Assembly: GCA_012032555.1 (NCBI GenBank)
Contig: JAAUSR010000031.1
Location: forward strand, 1-52,321
Length of the DNA stretch: 52,321 nt
DNA from: Thioploca sp.
GTDB lineage: Bacteria; Pseudomonadota; Gammaproteobacteria; Beggiatoales; Beggiatoaceae
Direction of reading: 5' to 3'
Within the stretch, counting starts at the first letter, position 1; each line of letters starts with the position of its first letter. The position numbers were made by a program, and so were the translations under genes. The notes beneath the pieces are model-generated. The model ran no database searches and had not been told where the DNA came from. It worked only from the letters and a program-made list of their open reading frames with translations. This document shows positions 26,815 to 35,871 of the stretch, piece by piece.

Positions 26815-27272
26815 GCAGTGCCACCACCAGCCTCAATCAAGTTAATCCTGGTATTAAAGCAGTTTTACCACAATTAGTCGGTTTAACTGTGCTCGATATC
26901 GGTGGTGGTAAATTTGATGCAAATAAAATCTACGCCACCGGATTGGGTGTTAAATTATACGTTTATGACAAATTTAATCGTTCCGAAGCTGAAAACCAAG
27001 CGGCTTTAGCTTGTAACCCAGATGCGATTGTTTGTAACAATGTCTTAAATGTAATTGATGATGGGCAAGCCTTGCGTAACCTCATCGCTTTATGCGCTTC
27101 CTACCAAGTACCTTGTTATTTCAGTGTCTACGAAGGTGACAAATCGGGAATTAGTAATGCTTCTAAAAAAGATTGCTGGCAACGAAATTGGAAAATTGAG
27201 GATTATTTGCCTATCTTAAAAAAGTATTTTCAACAGGTAGAACGTCAAGGTAAATTGATTATTTGTCGATAA
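26802..27272 (+). CDS. Putative SAM-dependent methyltransferase-like protein
   Basis: A 156-residue protein with a Rossmann-like start, VLDIGGGKFDANKIYATG, that fits the SAM-binding loop (motif I). AIVCNNVLNVIDD resembles motif IV. The C-terminal half is short for a complete methyltransferase. Its start overlaps the preceding lipoprotein by 13 bases. Similar small proteins occur in phages and mobile islands. Substrate unknown. Confidence 0.6.
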   Translation: MQDLSSATTSLNQVNPGIKAVLPQLVGLTVLDIGGGKFDANKIYATGLGVKLYVYDKFNRSEAENQAALACNPDAIVCNNVLNVIDDGQALRNLIALCASYQVPCYFSVYEGDKSGISNASKKDCWQRNWKIEDYLPILKKYFQQVERQGKLIICR

Positions 27273-27347
27273 TTGAAATCGGTATGGGGAAAAACAACTT
27301 ATTATTTAAAAACTTGATCATCGAGTGATATTAACCGGCGTAGAATC

Positions 27348-27456
27348 ACTGTCATTAAGTTAAGATCGGTTGTATTCAAAAAATATCTTAATATTTCAAT
27401 ATTTTGAATATAAACGTTCCTTTTCAAAGGCGGAAAATTTTTAACTTAATGGCAGT
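27348..27456. mobile_element. Second MITE with the same terminal inverted repeats
   Basis: The left end ACTGTCATTAAGTTAAG and the right end TTTAACTTAATGGCAGT match the ends of the MITE at 19380-19491, with one or two changes. Length is 109 bases. The interior is AT-rich and unlike the first copy. No clear target duplication remains, which suggests an older insertion. Confidence 0.78.
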
Positions 27457-27521
27457 AGAGTATAGCTTAGCTAAAATTAACGTAAAATTATTAAAAGTAA
27501 CCTACCTTCTCAGCAACTCAT

Positions 27522-28613
27522 TTAAGAATTATCATCGTTAACTGCTTCTGGTTCTATCTTAGTCCCCTTTGGTAGCTTTTCAAATATTTGAACTGATGGT
27601 TGATCAAGTTCAAAACCACCCTTAATACGTTCTCCCATTTTACCTTTAAGATGTGCTATCCAAGCTGGATATTCACTCCCGGCTTTTTGCAATTTATTCC
27701 AAGTTTTAGGTCGAACCGTAACTTTAATTATCTGACCACTAGCCTCAATGGTAAATTCTTGCCAACCATTTTTCACTGTTTTAGAATCAATTGGGACTGT
27801 ATCAATTTTGACGCTAAGTTCCATTTTACCGGTAACGAGTTCTTCAATCGGTGGTGGACCAACCTGAAGAAGTGGCGCGGTTTGGTGTTTCTTCTTTTTA
27901 GCCGGTCGCATCGGTTTTTCGCCCATGATTCTGGCTTTAGCATCTTCTATATGTTTTGGAGACACTTCGCCACAAGGGTTACCTTCCAAATCAACTCGTT
28001 GTCCACCTAATATCAGTTGTTTACAATAAGCATCGGCTTGGGTATAAATCGCTAAAGCAGCTGATACTTCTTCTTTGGTGTATTCATAATTTAATGTCTT
28101 ACGAATTTTTTTATGAACATATTTTTGGATTGGACGAATTTTTTGTGGATCTTTAAAAAAGGTTTGAGGGAATTTTTCTATCAATATTGCTAACATCTGT
28201 TCAGGAGAAAGAGAAGATCTTTCCACTGACGAGGTTGTGGCAAGAGAAGTCACTTTGGCTTCTAACCGTTCAGGATTTTTTGGCTGAGTTGATGAAGTTG
28301 TTACGAATTCAGTAGAAGCTGTCTCACTGGGTGTAGTAGTAACCTTCAATGTGGTAGAGGAATCCGGGGTGGACAAAAAATTTTGGGTTTGTAATGAATG
28401 AAACGCTTCGGTGATATTAATACCAAGAAATAGAGGTTCATGCCCAATATAAAGATACCAGCCACGCTGTCCACTACGAATATGCTCGCAGTAAGCTTTA
28501 TCACCGTATTGAGTTTGTGCCAGTTGATTAAGATCCGTTTTAGTGATCCGTTTAGATTGAATGTCATTGGTTGACTCAGTTTGTGAATGAGTAGTCATAA
28601 TCATTGTCACCAT
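27522..28613 (-). CDS. ProQ/FinO-domain RNA-binding protein with long flanking regions
   Basis: A 363-residue protein with a ProQ/FinO RNA-chaperone domain at about residues 140-235 (FPQTFFKDPQKIRPIQKYV, then GGQRVDLEGNPCGEV). This domain binds structured small RNAs and mRNA 3' ends. The N-terminal ~80 residues contain GQRGWYLYIGHEPLFLG, and a Ser/Thr-rich linker follows. The C-terminal 100 residues are basic and then beta-rich. E. coli ProQ is about 232 residues, so this one has extra domains. Starts at residues 1, 4 and 6 are all possible. Confidence 0.88.
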   Translation of the reverse strand: MVTMIMTTHSQTESTNDIQSKRITKTDLNQLAQTQYGDKAYCEHIRSGQRGWYLYIGHEPLFLGINITEAFHSLQTQNFLSTPDSSTTLKVTTTPSETASTEFVTTSSTQPKNPERLEAKVTSLATTSSVERSSLSPEQMLAILIEKFPQTFFKDPQKIRPIQKYVHKKIRKTLNYEYTKEEVSAALAIYTQADAYCKQLILGGQRVDLEGNPCGEVSPKHIEDAKARIMGEKPMRPAKKKKHQTAPLLQVGPPPIEELVTGKMELSVKIDTVPIDSKTVKNGWQEFTIEASGQIIKVTVRPKTWNKLQKAGSEYPAWIAHLKGKMGERIKGGFELDQPSVQIFEKLPKGTKIEPEAVNDDNS

Positions 28614-28678
28614 TTACTTGGTTGTAAAAAAATTAATTCAGGGTACGACTGTTTTTACTTGAATAAATTAAAGTTGCT

Positions 28679-30472
28679 TTATAAATCCGGTCCAACGGTA
28701 ATATGTAACCGTAGTGGATACCCCTTCTCACTTAATGCTGCCGCCACATCAACCCGAATTAAACCCACTGGCGATTGCCAACGTACCCCAATACCAGCGC
28801 CGTGCTTCAACGGTTCAGAAAAATCATTGAAGGCATTTCCAATATCATAAAAACTAGCTAAGCTCCACTTATCTAAAATTTTTTGCTCATATTCAAGACT
28901 GCCTACTAACAAATTTTTACCACCGAGTACCTGACCTTCTGGATTTTTGGGGCCAACGGCTTGATAATCATAACCTCTGATACTTCGGTCACCGCCAGCA
29001 AAAAAACGGATTGAAGGAGGTAAGTGGCTAAATTCACCATCTAATAAATCCATGGCGGTATAACCTAAATCGCTACGAGCAATGACTCTACCTTTTGCCC
29101 ATAATTGCCGAATAAAGATAGTATTTAATCGTGTCTGTAAAAAAGAAACATTAGAACCCATGTTATCTAGGGCACCCCGGACACTGAGTTCAATTTTATG
29201 TCCTCGCCAAGTATAAATACGATTATCCGCTTTAACATAAGACCAATTAATATAAGGCATTAACAATTTAGCATGGCCACTATCACCACCAACCGTATAC
29301 CTTTCATCACGATATTCGATACCAATCACCTCTTCTAAATTTCTTTTCCATAAGCGTCGGAGTTGATGTTTGCCAATGCCGAGTAACAATAATTTACTGT
29401 CACTGGTATCCGTACTTTCATCCCGGTAACCCGCAGTAATCGTTAGAAAATCATTTATCGTTTTCCCAATCGGAATATGATAACGAGCGGTAGCACTTTG
29501 ACGTATTTCTGATAATTCAATTTTAGTGGTAAACTGATGTCCATACTGATTGATGTAGCGGCGTTTCCACTCGGCACTGCCACGGACGCCAGTATCAGTC
29601 CCATAACCAATGCCAAAAGCGTACCTATTCCGTTTATGGGGTTCTAAAGTAACTTTAATGGGTACTTGCAAATCAGGTGTCGTTGCAGCACGGTCCATTT
29701 CAACATCTACTCTAGCAAAATAGTCACTGTTAGTTAGCGCATTTTTAAAGGCTAGCAAGGCATTTCCCGTGTAAAAATCACCCGGCTTAAATGTTAAAAA
29801 CCGTTGTAACAAAGATTCATTAAATTCCTCATTATTTTGGAATTTCACCTCACCCAAACGATAACGTTTGTTACTATCTAATTTTAAAATAATATGAGCC
29901 GCATAAGCAGGTTCATCAAAGCGAATTTCATGTTGAGTCAATTGTGCATCGAAATAACCTCGTTCTTCAGCTAATTGTAATAGACTTCGTTTGGCTTTTT
30001 CATATTGCGAGTGATTAAGTACATCACCGACTTTAATCGGGAAATGGTGTAACAATTTCTGAAAAACGTCATCTTTATTAGCTTCACCATCTAGGTCTAC
30101 TTTTAACGTTGTTAACTTTAAGGCTTCTCCTAATTCAAGCAGATAGCGTGCTTGCCACCGAGATGGCTTAGTAGTCAATTGACGCAAATGACTAGTTACT
30201 TTAACGCGATAATACCCAAAAGGTTGTAAAGCCTGCTGAATTTCAGCGGTAGCGCGGTTATGCAAATTTTGAATACGACTGGCTGACAATCGTGGATGAT
30301 TTTTTTGCTGTTCTAGACTTAAATAAGCGCGTACATTATCAAGCATTTCACCAGTTACACCCTCAATTTGAATTTGTATTGTGTCTGCGGCGTAGAGGCA
30401 CTGGCTTATAAAAAGCAAAAACAACGCCAACCGCCAAAAATGATGATAAAGTGGGGTAGGTAAACAAGACAT
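28679..30472 (-). CDS. tamA: Outer-membrane translocation and assembly factor TamA
   Basis: Omp85-superfamily outer-membrane protein that works with TamB in assembling outer-membrane proteins. Signal peptide at about 1-28, then three POTRA domains (about 30-270; ends like LTTLKVDLDGEANKDDVFQ and RYRLGEVKFQN) and a 16-strand barrel (about 275-597). Barrel motifs are IRFFAGGDRSIRGYDYQAVG and the C-terminal GIGVRWQSPVGLIRVDVA ending in a phenyl-rich last strand. tamB, normally next, is not in the window. ATG 30472 lies about 50 bases from the next gene. Confidence 0.93.
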   Translation of the reverse strand: MSCLPTPLYHHFWRLALFLLFISQCLYAADTIQIQIEGVTGEMLDNVRAYLSLEQQKNHPRLSASRIQNLHNRATAEIQQALQPFGYYRVKVTSHLRQLTTKPSRWQARYLLELGEALKLTTLKVDLDGEANKDDVFQKLLHHFPIKVGDVLNHSQYEKAKRSLLQLAEERGYFDAQLTQHEIRFDEPAYAAHIILKLDSNKRYRLGEVKFQNNEEFNESLLQRFLTFKPGDFYTGNALLAFKNALTNSDYFARVDVEMDRAATTPDLQVPIKVTLEPHKRNRYAFGIGYGTDTGVRGSAEWKRRYINQYGHQFTTKIELSEIRQSATARYHIPIGKTINDFLTITAGYRDESTDTSDSKLLLLGIGKHQLRRLWKRNLEEVIGIEYRDERYTVGGDSGHAKLLMPYINWSYVKADNRIYTWRGHKIELSVRGALDNMGSNVSFLQTRLNTIFIRQLWAKGRVIARSDLGYTAMDLLDGEFSHLPPSIRFFAGGDRSIRGYDYQAVGPKNPEGQVLGGKNLLVGSLEYEQKILDKWSLASFYDIGNAFNDFSEPLKHGAGIGVRWQSPVGLIRVDVAAALSEKGYPLRLHITVGPDL

Positions 30473-30528
30473 GATCTTATTTAATCCGACTGAGAAAATG
30501 ATAGGTTAAGATTAAATTGGTCAGATTA

Positions 30529-30744
30529 TCAATCGATTTCACCCAGTTCCATAATTTGAATGATATGTTGTTTATTAACAATATGAATTTGGTTATCGAA
30601 ATCTAATAAGACAATAAAATCTTTGCTCTTATTATTAATGACATCAGACAAACGGGTATAACCTTCAATTATCAAAGTACCTTCCAATTTAGAACTGTCA
30701 CTCATGATTATCATGACATGCATTCTTTTACGGGTGATTGTCAT
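30529..30744 (-). CDS. Small conserved protein (DUF6812-like)
   Basis: A 71-residue protein with a strong AGGAGG before ATG 30744, so it is almost certainly translated. The pattern EGTLIIEGYTRLSDVINNKS and FIVLLDFDN is that of small conserved proteins I associate with DUF6812; this name is tentative. It lies between gltX and tamA in the same direction. Function unknown. Confidence 0.75.
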   Translation of the reverse strand: MTITRKRMHVMIIMSDSSKLEGTLIIEGYTRLSDVINNKSKDFIVLLDFDNQIHIVNKQHIIQIMELGEID

Positions 30745-30765
30745 ATTTTTTCCTCCTTGTAGGGA

Positions 30766-32175
30766 TTAACTTGATGTACTCCTTATTAAAGCCAATGCTT
30801 GTTTAATCCGTTCTACACTGCGAGTTTGACCGATTAAATAAACCGTGACATCAATGGGTGGAGAGATTGTTCCACCGGTGACAGCTACCCGCAAGGGTTG
30901 CGCAATTTTGGCTAATTTTAACGCATACTGTTCGCTAAGTGACTGAATAGTTGCATGAATCATTTGGACAGTCCATTCATGAAGTTGTTCTAAGCGTTCA
31001 CCTAAATCAGTAAGTGGTTCAAGAATCATGGGGTTAAGATGTTTTTTTACGGCTTGTTCATCCATTTCGAACTGGTCACCAAAGAAAAATCGACTATTTT
31101 GGGCCATTTCCTTTAACGTTTTGGCACGCTCAGCTTGTGCAATAACCAGTTCAGTTAATGCGGTACCGCGTTGAGTATCTATGCCTAATTGGTCACATTG
31201 AAACTGCAAATGTGTTGCTAATTCATCAGGTTGACCAGTTTTAATATAATGTTGATTTAGCCAGAGTAATTTTTCGGGATTAAAAGCCGAAGGAGAACTT
31301 TGTACGGTTTTAATATCAAATAAGTCTATCATCTCTTGTCGAGAAAAAATTTCCTGATCGCCATGTGACCAACCTAGCCGAACTAAATAATTCAATAAAG
31401 CGGCGGGCAAATAACCTTCTTCTTTATAGTTCATCACACTAACCGCACCATGGCGCTTAGAAAGGCGTTGCCCATCACGACCTAAAATCATAGGCACATG
31501 GGCATACTGGGGTATATTGGCACCTAAAGCTTCTAATATATTGATTTGTCTAGGCGTATTATTTAAGTGATCATCTCCTCGAATCACCTGAGTAATCTGC
31601 ATATCCCAATCATCTACTACCACAGTGAAATTATAAGTAGGTGTTCCATCCGCACGAGCAATAATCAAGTCATCTAATTCTTTATTTTTAAAGGTAACAG
31701 TCCCTTTGATTAAATCACGAACAACAACTTCCCCTTCTACCGGGTTTTTAAAGCGTACCACGGGTTTAATATCACTAGGCATTGGTGAAGTTAGATGGCA
31801 GCAATGCCCATCATAACGCGGTTTTTCCTTACGTGCCATTTGCTCAGCGCGTAATTTTTCTAAGCGTTCTTTAGAACAATAACAGTAATAGGCTTTACCT
31901 TCAGCCAATAACTGTTCGATCACCTGTTGATAACGATCAAAACGTTGTGTTTGATAAAAAGGCCCCTCATCATATTGTAATTCAAGCCAAGCCATTCCTT
32001 CTAAAATCGCATTAACGGATTCTGTAGTGGAACGTTCCCGGTCGGTATCTTCAATCCTAAGAATAAACTGCCCCTGATGTTGACGAGCATATAACCATGA
32101 AAACAAGGCAGTACGAACACCACCGATGTGTAAATAACCAGTAGGACTAGGTGCAAAGCGAGTACGAACTATCAT
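30766..32175 (-). CDS. gltX: Glutamyl-tRNA synthetase
   Basis: Charges tRNA-Glu with glutamate in the cytoplasm. Class I signature [19 protein letters not shown] (HIGH motif variant HIGG, about residues 7-25). The KMSKS equivalent is RLSKRHGAV (about 242-250). The zinc-type cluster in [12 protein letters not shown] with CCHL further on is visible. 469 residues, complete. It starts 116 bases from a tRNA-Val gene on the other strand. Confidence 0.97.
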   Translation of the reverse strand: MIVRTRFAPSPTGYLHIGGVRTALFSWLYARQHQGQFILRIEDTDRERSTTESVNAILEGMAWLELQYDEGPFYQTQRFDRYQQVIEQLLAEGKAYYCYCSKERLEKLRAEQMARKEKPRYDGHCCHLTSPMPSDIKPVVRFKNPVEGEVVVRDLIKGTVTFKNKELDDLIIARADGTPTYNFTVVVDDWDMQITQVIRGDDHLNNTPRQINILEALGANIPQYAHVPMILGRDGQRLSKRHGAVSVMNYKEEGYLPAALLNYLVRLGWSHGDQEIFSRQEMIDLFDIKTVQSSPSAFNPEKLLWLNQHYIKTGQPDELATHLQFQCDQLGIDTQRGTALTELVIAQAERAKTLKEMAQNSRFFFGDQFEMDEQAVKKHLNPMILEPLTDLGERLEQLHEWTVQMIHATIQSLSEQYALKLAKIAQPLRVAVTGGTISPPIDVTVYLIGQTRSVERIKQALALIRSTSS

Positions 32176-32289
32176 TTTTATCTCAGATTGGAAATGAATA
32201 TTAAAAAAAATTCATTATAATAACAATGTAACGGGATAAAAAGAAATTTGACTTGATAGTCGCTGTATTTTAGAATTGCTAGTTGTTAA

Positions 32290-32364
32290 GGGCGATTAGC
32301 TCAGGGGTAGAGCACTGCTTTCACACGGCAGGGGTCGCTGGTTCAAATCCAGCATCGCCCACCA
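32290..32364 (+). tRNA. tRNA-Val (anticodon CAC), CCA encoded
   Basis: A full cloverleaf: acceptor GGGCGAT pairs with ATCGCCC, D arm GCTC/GAGC, anticodon arm CTGCT-TTCACAC-GGCAG with CAC at positions 34-36, T arm GCTGG-TTCAAAT-CCAGC, then ACCA. CAC reads the valine codon GUG. The discriminator A fits valine. The opposite strand gives the familiar artefact frame containing DLNQRPLPCESSAL, which is not a gene. Confidence 0.95.
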
Positions 32365-32557
32365 TCCTTCCAATAAAATCCTTTCAGATGTTCTAAAGTT
32401 AATCATTTCGATCGATTCAATTTGGGTTAAAATAGCCCGCTCCCGATGACACAGACTCAAGGATGACTCTAAATTTATCTTGTCTATCCTTATAGTCCGT
32501 GTAATCTTGTTCAAAATATTCAACACCTCCATCGAGATACTACTCCTACTGGGCTAA

Positions 32558-33517
32558 CTAGAGTTGCTCAATTACCGCACGAACATCTTTAGCATGGATA
32601 GACTTCATATGAGCCAATTGATGAAATATCGTTTTCAAATCTGCACCTTGAGCATCAAAAGCGAGTACCGTCTCATGCTCCAAAGCGCTTAAAGCATATG
32701 GATTTTTTCTTCCAAAGGTTTGTAATTGCTCTTTTGACATAGAATCCATCACCCCTGGATCTACCGGAAATTCTCTAACAAATTGCCTATTCATAGATAG
32801 GCTGTCTAATTTTCTGAGTAGGGTGGCGGCATGAATATCATTCCAATAAATCTCGCCATAGACAACGGGTATATTACGATTTACCATTTTACTGACTTGA
32901 TTTAAGATTACCGCGTAAGTCTTAGTTTTTTGGAAATGCGCTTTACCAAATTGACTAGTCAAATCTAAAACGATTGCTCGATGATTATCTATAATGACTA
33001 AATCTGGTTTTATCGTAGCAACGCTGGTGTTACCAAATGAATTATCAAATAGGCCCCTTTGATAGCCGTTCTGGCAAACTTTCTTGAGGAAATCGCGCAC
33101 GTTGAGCATCAACAAATCTTTTCCTGAAAAAGGCGTCACTAAACCTAACTTACTGAGCAACTCTTGCATTTTTAGTTCTGAATAACTGGTGAGGCTAACA
33201 GCAATCTGAAAATATTTCCTCGTGTAAGTTCCTAACCGGCCATGTAGAAGATTACCTATTTCGATGGAAGAAAAGCCTTTAAAATTTGGATCAAGAGAAG
33301 CAGAAACAAGCTTTTCTAAAATAATTTTAGTTAAACAATCATCCTGTAATGACTTCACATATTGATTTATCCAAATTGGATTAGATAATTCTTTTGCAGA
33401 ATTTACGCAAGTTGCATTGTATAATTTTACTTCGATAGGGTTAGTCGTTGCTTGCATAGTTAAGAGAAGCGTTCCATAGGCTTCTTTAATCATTGCTCGG
33501 ATATTTTCTTGACTCAT
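32558..33517 (-). CDS. Hypothetical protein, possible PD-(D/E)xK-like core
   Basis: About 319 residues. An ATG at 33532 is in frame, but AAGGAGGA lies inside that extension, so ATG 33517 is preferred. The middle contains IKPDLVIIDNHRAIVLDLTS, then FGKAHFQKTKTYAVILNQ. The spacing Asp-x(12)-Asp-Leu-Thr and a later His/Lys/Lys recall PD-(D/E)xK nucleases with an altered last residue, but the match is weak. The N-terminal half is helical without motif. I do not recognise the family. Confidence 0.65.
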   Translation of the reverse strand: MSQENIRAMIKEAYGTLLLTMQATTNPIEVKLYNATCVNSAKELSNPIWINQYVKSLQDDCLTKIILEKLVSASLDPNFKGFSSIEIGNLLHGRLGTYTRKYFQIAVSLTSYSELKMQELLSKLGLVTPFSGKDLLMLNVRDFLKKVCQNGYQRGLFDNSFGNTSVATIKPDLVIIDNHRAIVLDLTSQFGKAHFQKTKTYAVILNQVSKMVNRNIPVVYGEIYWNDIHAATLLRKLDSLSMNRQFVREFPVDPGVMDSMSKEQLQTFGRKNPYALSALEHETVLAFDAQGADLKTIFHQLAHMKSIHAKDVRAVIEQL

Positions 33518-33928
33518 GGTTTCCTCCTTCATATTTTGGTTTACATTTAATAAATCAGTTAACTACTTTGTGGTGAACTTGCGTAGTCAGTGAGTTTGTG
33601 GGCTTTCTACCAAGTAGAATCTATAATGTTTATTTTATTATTTTTTCCTTTTTTACTCCCATGAAAGTTCGCACTAGTGCACTTCCTCTCACTTTATATA
33701 TTAGACATTATTTTAGCTCTTTACCAAGTTCTACTTGGTAATGCCTGCACGCCAAGCTCTGTTTGGCTAGGTAGATGAAGCAGAGCTTCTTAAGCAAACA
33801 CTACTAAGCAGAGCTTGGTAGCGAGCTAAAGTCGCTTTGAACCTTAAGGACAAACAGCAGAGCCAATATGTGAGAGTGAATACGCTGCCGATGGAAGAGA
33901 ATCCAGTTCAAGAAATCTAGCTTGAAGG
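33518..33928. other. Gene-free region with ACCAAG/CTTGGT palindromes
   Basis: About 410 bases without an intact gene. A palindrome TTACCAAGTTCTACTTGGTAA-like hairpin lies at about 33722-33742, and the unit GCAGAGCTT recurs at about 33781-33823. The rest is AT-rich and structureless to my reading. Confidence 0.5.
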
Positions 33929-34085
33929 ACCGGTTAATTGATGCTTAAGTGGTTCTGGTTTACCCAAGCCGCTAAAAGGAATACGCTGAATATCTCTGAT
34001 AAGTCAGGTTAATAGGTTTAAGTATATTCTTATCAGTTTGTTGCCAGTAGAGATAATCTTGCCAAGCACGTTCTCGGAAACCGAT
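33929..34085 (-). pseudogene. Second decayed YoeB-like toxin
   Basis: On the minus strand RAWQDYLYWQQTDKNILK, then after a frame break IRDIQRIPFSGLGKPEPLKH and QLTG. This is an unmistakable N-terminal two-thirds of YoeB. The catalytic end (WSRR...EHRLVY) is lost near 33929. The frame break is around 33998-34010. Confidence 0.85.
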
Positions 34086-34255
34086 CAGGTTTCTTCAATA
34101 AGATCCGGCTTCACGAGATTCCGATGGGCTTTAATGTCAATTTATAGCTTCTAATAAATCTCTGGCATTGGTAGGTGATTACATTAAATAGGCAGTTTCT
34201 TGCCAAGCATTAAAATCTTCCAAACTCATCATAATTACCGGTTTATAATGTTCAC
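34086..34255 (-). pseudogene. Second decayed YefM-like antitoxin
   Basis: Upstream of the dead yoeB the minus strand reads HYKPVIMMSLEDFNAWQETA, YLM, stop, SPTNARDLLEAIN, stop. The match to YefM (VIMSLxxYNSLxETxYLxxSPxN) is clear. The 5' part is missing: a REP-like element begins a few bases further on (34262). Confidence 0.82.
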
Positions 34256-34261
34256 TAGCCA

Positions 34262-34391
34262 AGTAGGGTGGGCGAAATGCCGTCCAAGAGGTTTAATATA
34301 GGTACGAAACTTACACGGCATTTTGCCCACCACCAATGGGGCACGGTGCGGAAAAAATGGTGGGCAACGCTGCGCTTTTGCCCACCCTACC
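34262..34391. repeat. REP-like palindromic element (copy 2)
   Basis: A 130-base element bounded by GTAGGGTGGGC and GCCCACCCTAC, with inner complementary parts (TTTGCCCACC, GGTGGGCAACGC). Related copies are at 20877-21000 and 51822-51979. It abuts the truncated yefM remnant. Confidence 0.85.
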
Positions 34392-34487
34392 TGGCTCCCG
34401 CGTGGGAACGAGAAAAACGAGAAAACACTCCCACGTTTTAGCATGGGAGTGAACAAGATTGCTGCTCGATGTGAGTGTTACATTCGT
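34392..34487. other. Short intergenic stretch after the REP-like element
   Basis: About 96 bases holding CGTGGGAACGAGAAAAACG-like and matching CTCCCACG arms, which can form another hairpin. No gene seen. Confidence 0.4.
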
Positions 34488-35167
34488 TTATCTTGCCATT
34501 TCAGATCCTGATGGTGCAGATTCTGTATCTGTAATAACTCCACCACCACATTCAGGGCGTGTTGAAAGTATCTCTTCTAGATTCCTTGCGTTATCTATCC
34601 TGATATCAACACTCGAAAAATAACTTGCTAGCTCGCCACAATCGCATTCCTGCTGAATTCTTTCCAATTCTATGTTAGCCCATACTTTGCTTTCACCAAA
34701 CTCGCTTGCCCACCTTTGTAAATGACCATGTCCTTTCATCAGGCTAGTCATTTCCCATTGCCTACTGTCATGCCAGTCTGCAACACGACAATCAGCTGGT
34801 CCAGCTGGATCACAATGATTACCCACCATAAAGATTTGATCGCCTTCTTGACGTGCCCCTTTTTCTTTACTAAAAAGAAAATTGAAAGGAGAGAAATTGG
34901 GATAAGACCATACGTCTTGCCAATAGCTATACTCGGCATGCATATCTAGGGAATTCCAAGGATCGAAACAAATAACTCGATTTTCTCTCCACTCATGATT
35001 CTTTAAATCATCATCATATGCCATAAGCCACCATACGTTTCCCTCATCATAGGCATTTAGGCATTAGGGTTATGTGGCGGCATTGCCAAAGCGGAAAAAG
35101 AAGTGGCCAAAATTCCTATTCCTAATGCAACGCTTCCGAACAATACCGGTTTTAATAACGACTTCAT
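34488..35167 (-). pseudogene. Secreted hypothetical protein, frame broken by an 8-base tandem duplication
   Basis: From ATG 35167 (strong AGGGAGA ahead of it) a signal peptide is encoded: MKSLLKPVLFGSVALGIG, then ATSFSALA, a good cleavage site. The frame ends at a stop two residues after HNPNA. Removing one unit of the 8-base duplication at 35051-35066 (AGGCATTT/AGGCATTA) joins it to YDEGNVWWLMAYDDDLK and the remaining 178 residues, giving about 223 residues. The mature part has Trp- and Cys-containing segments (FDPWNSLDMHAEYSYWQDVW; ECDCGELASYF). I do not recognise the family. An intact ATG at 35024 could yield a cytosolic form without a signal peptide. Confidence 0.75.
35051..35066. repeat. 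8-base tandem duplication breaking the secreted-protein frame
   Basis: AGGCATTT followed directly by AGGCATTA. One unit less restores the frame between signal peptide and mature protein. Slippage here could switch the gene on and off. Confidence 0.8.
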
Positions 35168-35724
35168 AGTTAATCTCCCTTATTTAAAAGTATTCAACCC
35201 TGGTGGTGTGTTACCACCGCAATAATATATTCCTGTAACTTCTTGTTGTCACTATACTATTTTGTCCAATTCCTCAACTAAATTTAGGTAGCCAATTTGA
35301 CAAAAGTGTCAAATTCAAATCGGTTCAAATTCATCCAATTTGACACTTTTGTCAAATTTCTAGGAAAAATAACTGGTAATAAGTAAGGTAATATTTAATA
35401 TTTATCAATAAAATCAATGTATATTAGTAATTGGACAAACTGTCCAATTGCAATTTATTGGCGGATTTTAATTTGACAAAAGTGTCAAATTCACTAAATT
35501 TTTTGAGATATACCAATTAGTTATGAAAAATAGAATTCTTCTTCTATTAAAGCGGGAATTATTTATTTCAATTCGTATCGGTTAGGTTATCGAAGGAAGT
35601 GTTCATTATATTTATAAAGTGAGCAAATCCCGAGCCAGCGAGAATATGCAGTTTCAAACGTTATTTGGTAAAATAAATTTGAATTGATAAGAATCTTAAC
35701 TGTGATAGTGTTGAATCCCAATTA
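35168..35724. promoter_or_regulatory. Long intergenic region with a cluster of operator-like palindromes
   Basis: No gene. It holds three copies of a palindrome with half-site AATTTGACA and spacer AAAG or its complement (35295-35316, about 35337-35358, 35470-35491), one related palindrome with half-site AATTGGACA (35429-35449), and a half-site TGTCCAATT (35263-35271). Regular inverted half-sites upstream of the secreted-protein gene suggest a binding region for a dimeric regulator, or hairpins. This is inference. Confidence 0.6.
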
Positions 35725-35844
35725 ATGAAACGTTTAGAGCAAGTCACTCCATTTTTAGTCAAGGCATAAACGATTGCTGATGTTATTCATTTTGAAGTCG
35801 GTGAACCGGACATACCGTCCTCACCGCAAGTGAAAAATTATTAA
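35725..35844 (+). pseudogene. Remnant of a class I/II aminotransferase N-terminus
   Basis: One frame reads MKRLEQVTPFLVKA, stop, then TIADVIHFEVGEPDIPSSPQ and a stop. This is the characteristic N-terminal region of aspartate-type aminotransferases (PFxV...DVIHxExGEPDxPTP). The rest of the gene (about 350 residues) is gone. Confidence 0.8.
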
Positions 35845-35871
35845 ATATCATATATTTAAGGTGATAAATTT

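Noticed and set aside
32296-32532. Minus-strand reading frame of 78 residues opposite the tRNA
   Set aside because: Its end (DLNQRPLPCESSAL) is the familiar artefact of translating the complement of a tRNA gene.
34235-34511. Overlapping reading frames of 60-75 residues on both strands at the REP-like element
   Set aside because: They are produced by the palindromic repeat itself; composition and lack of ribosome site argue against genes.
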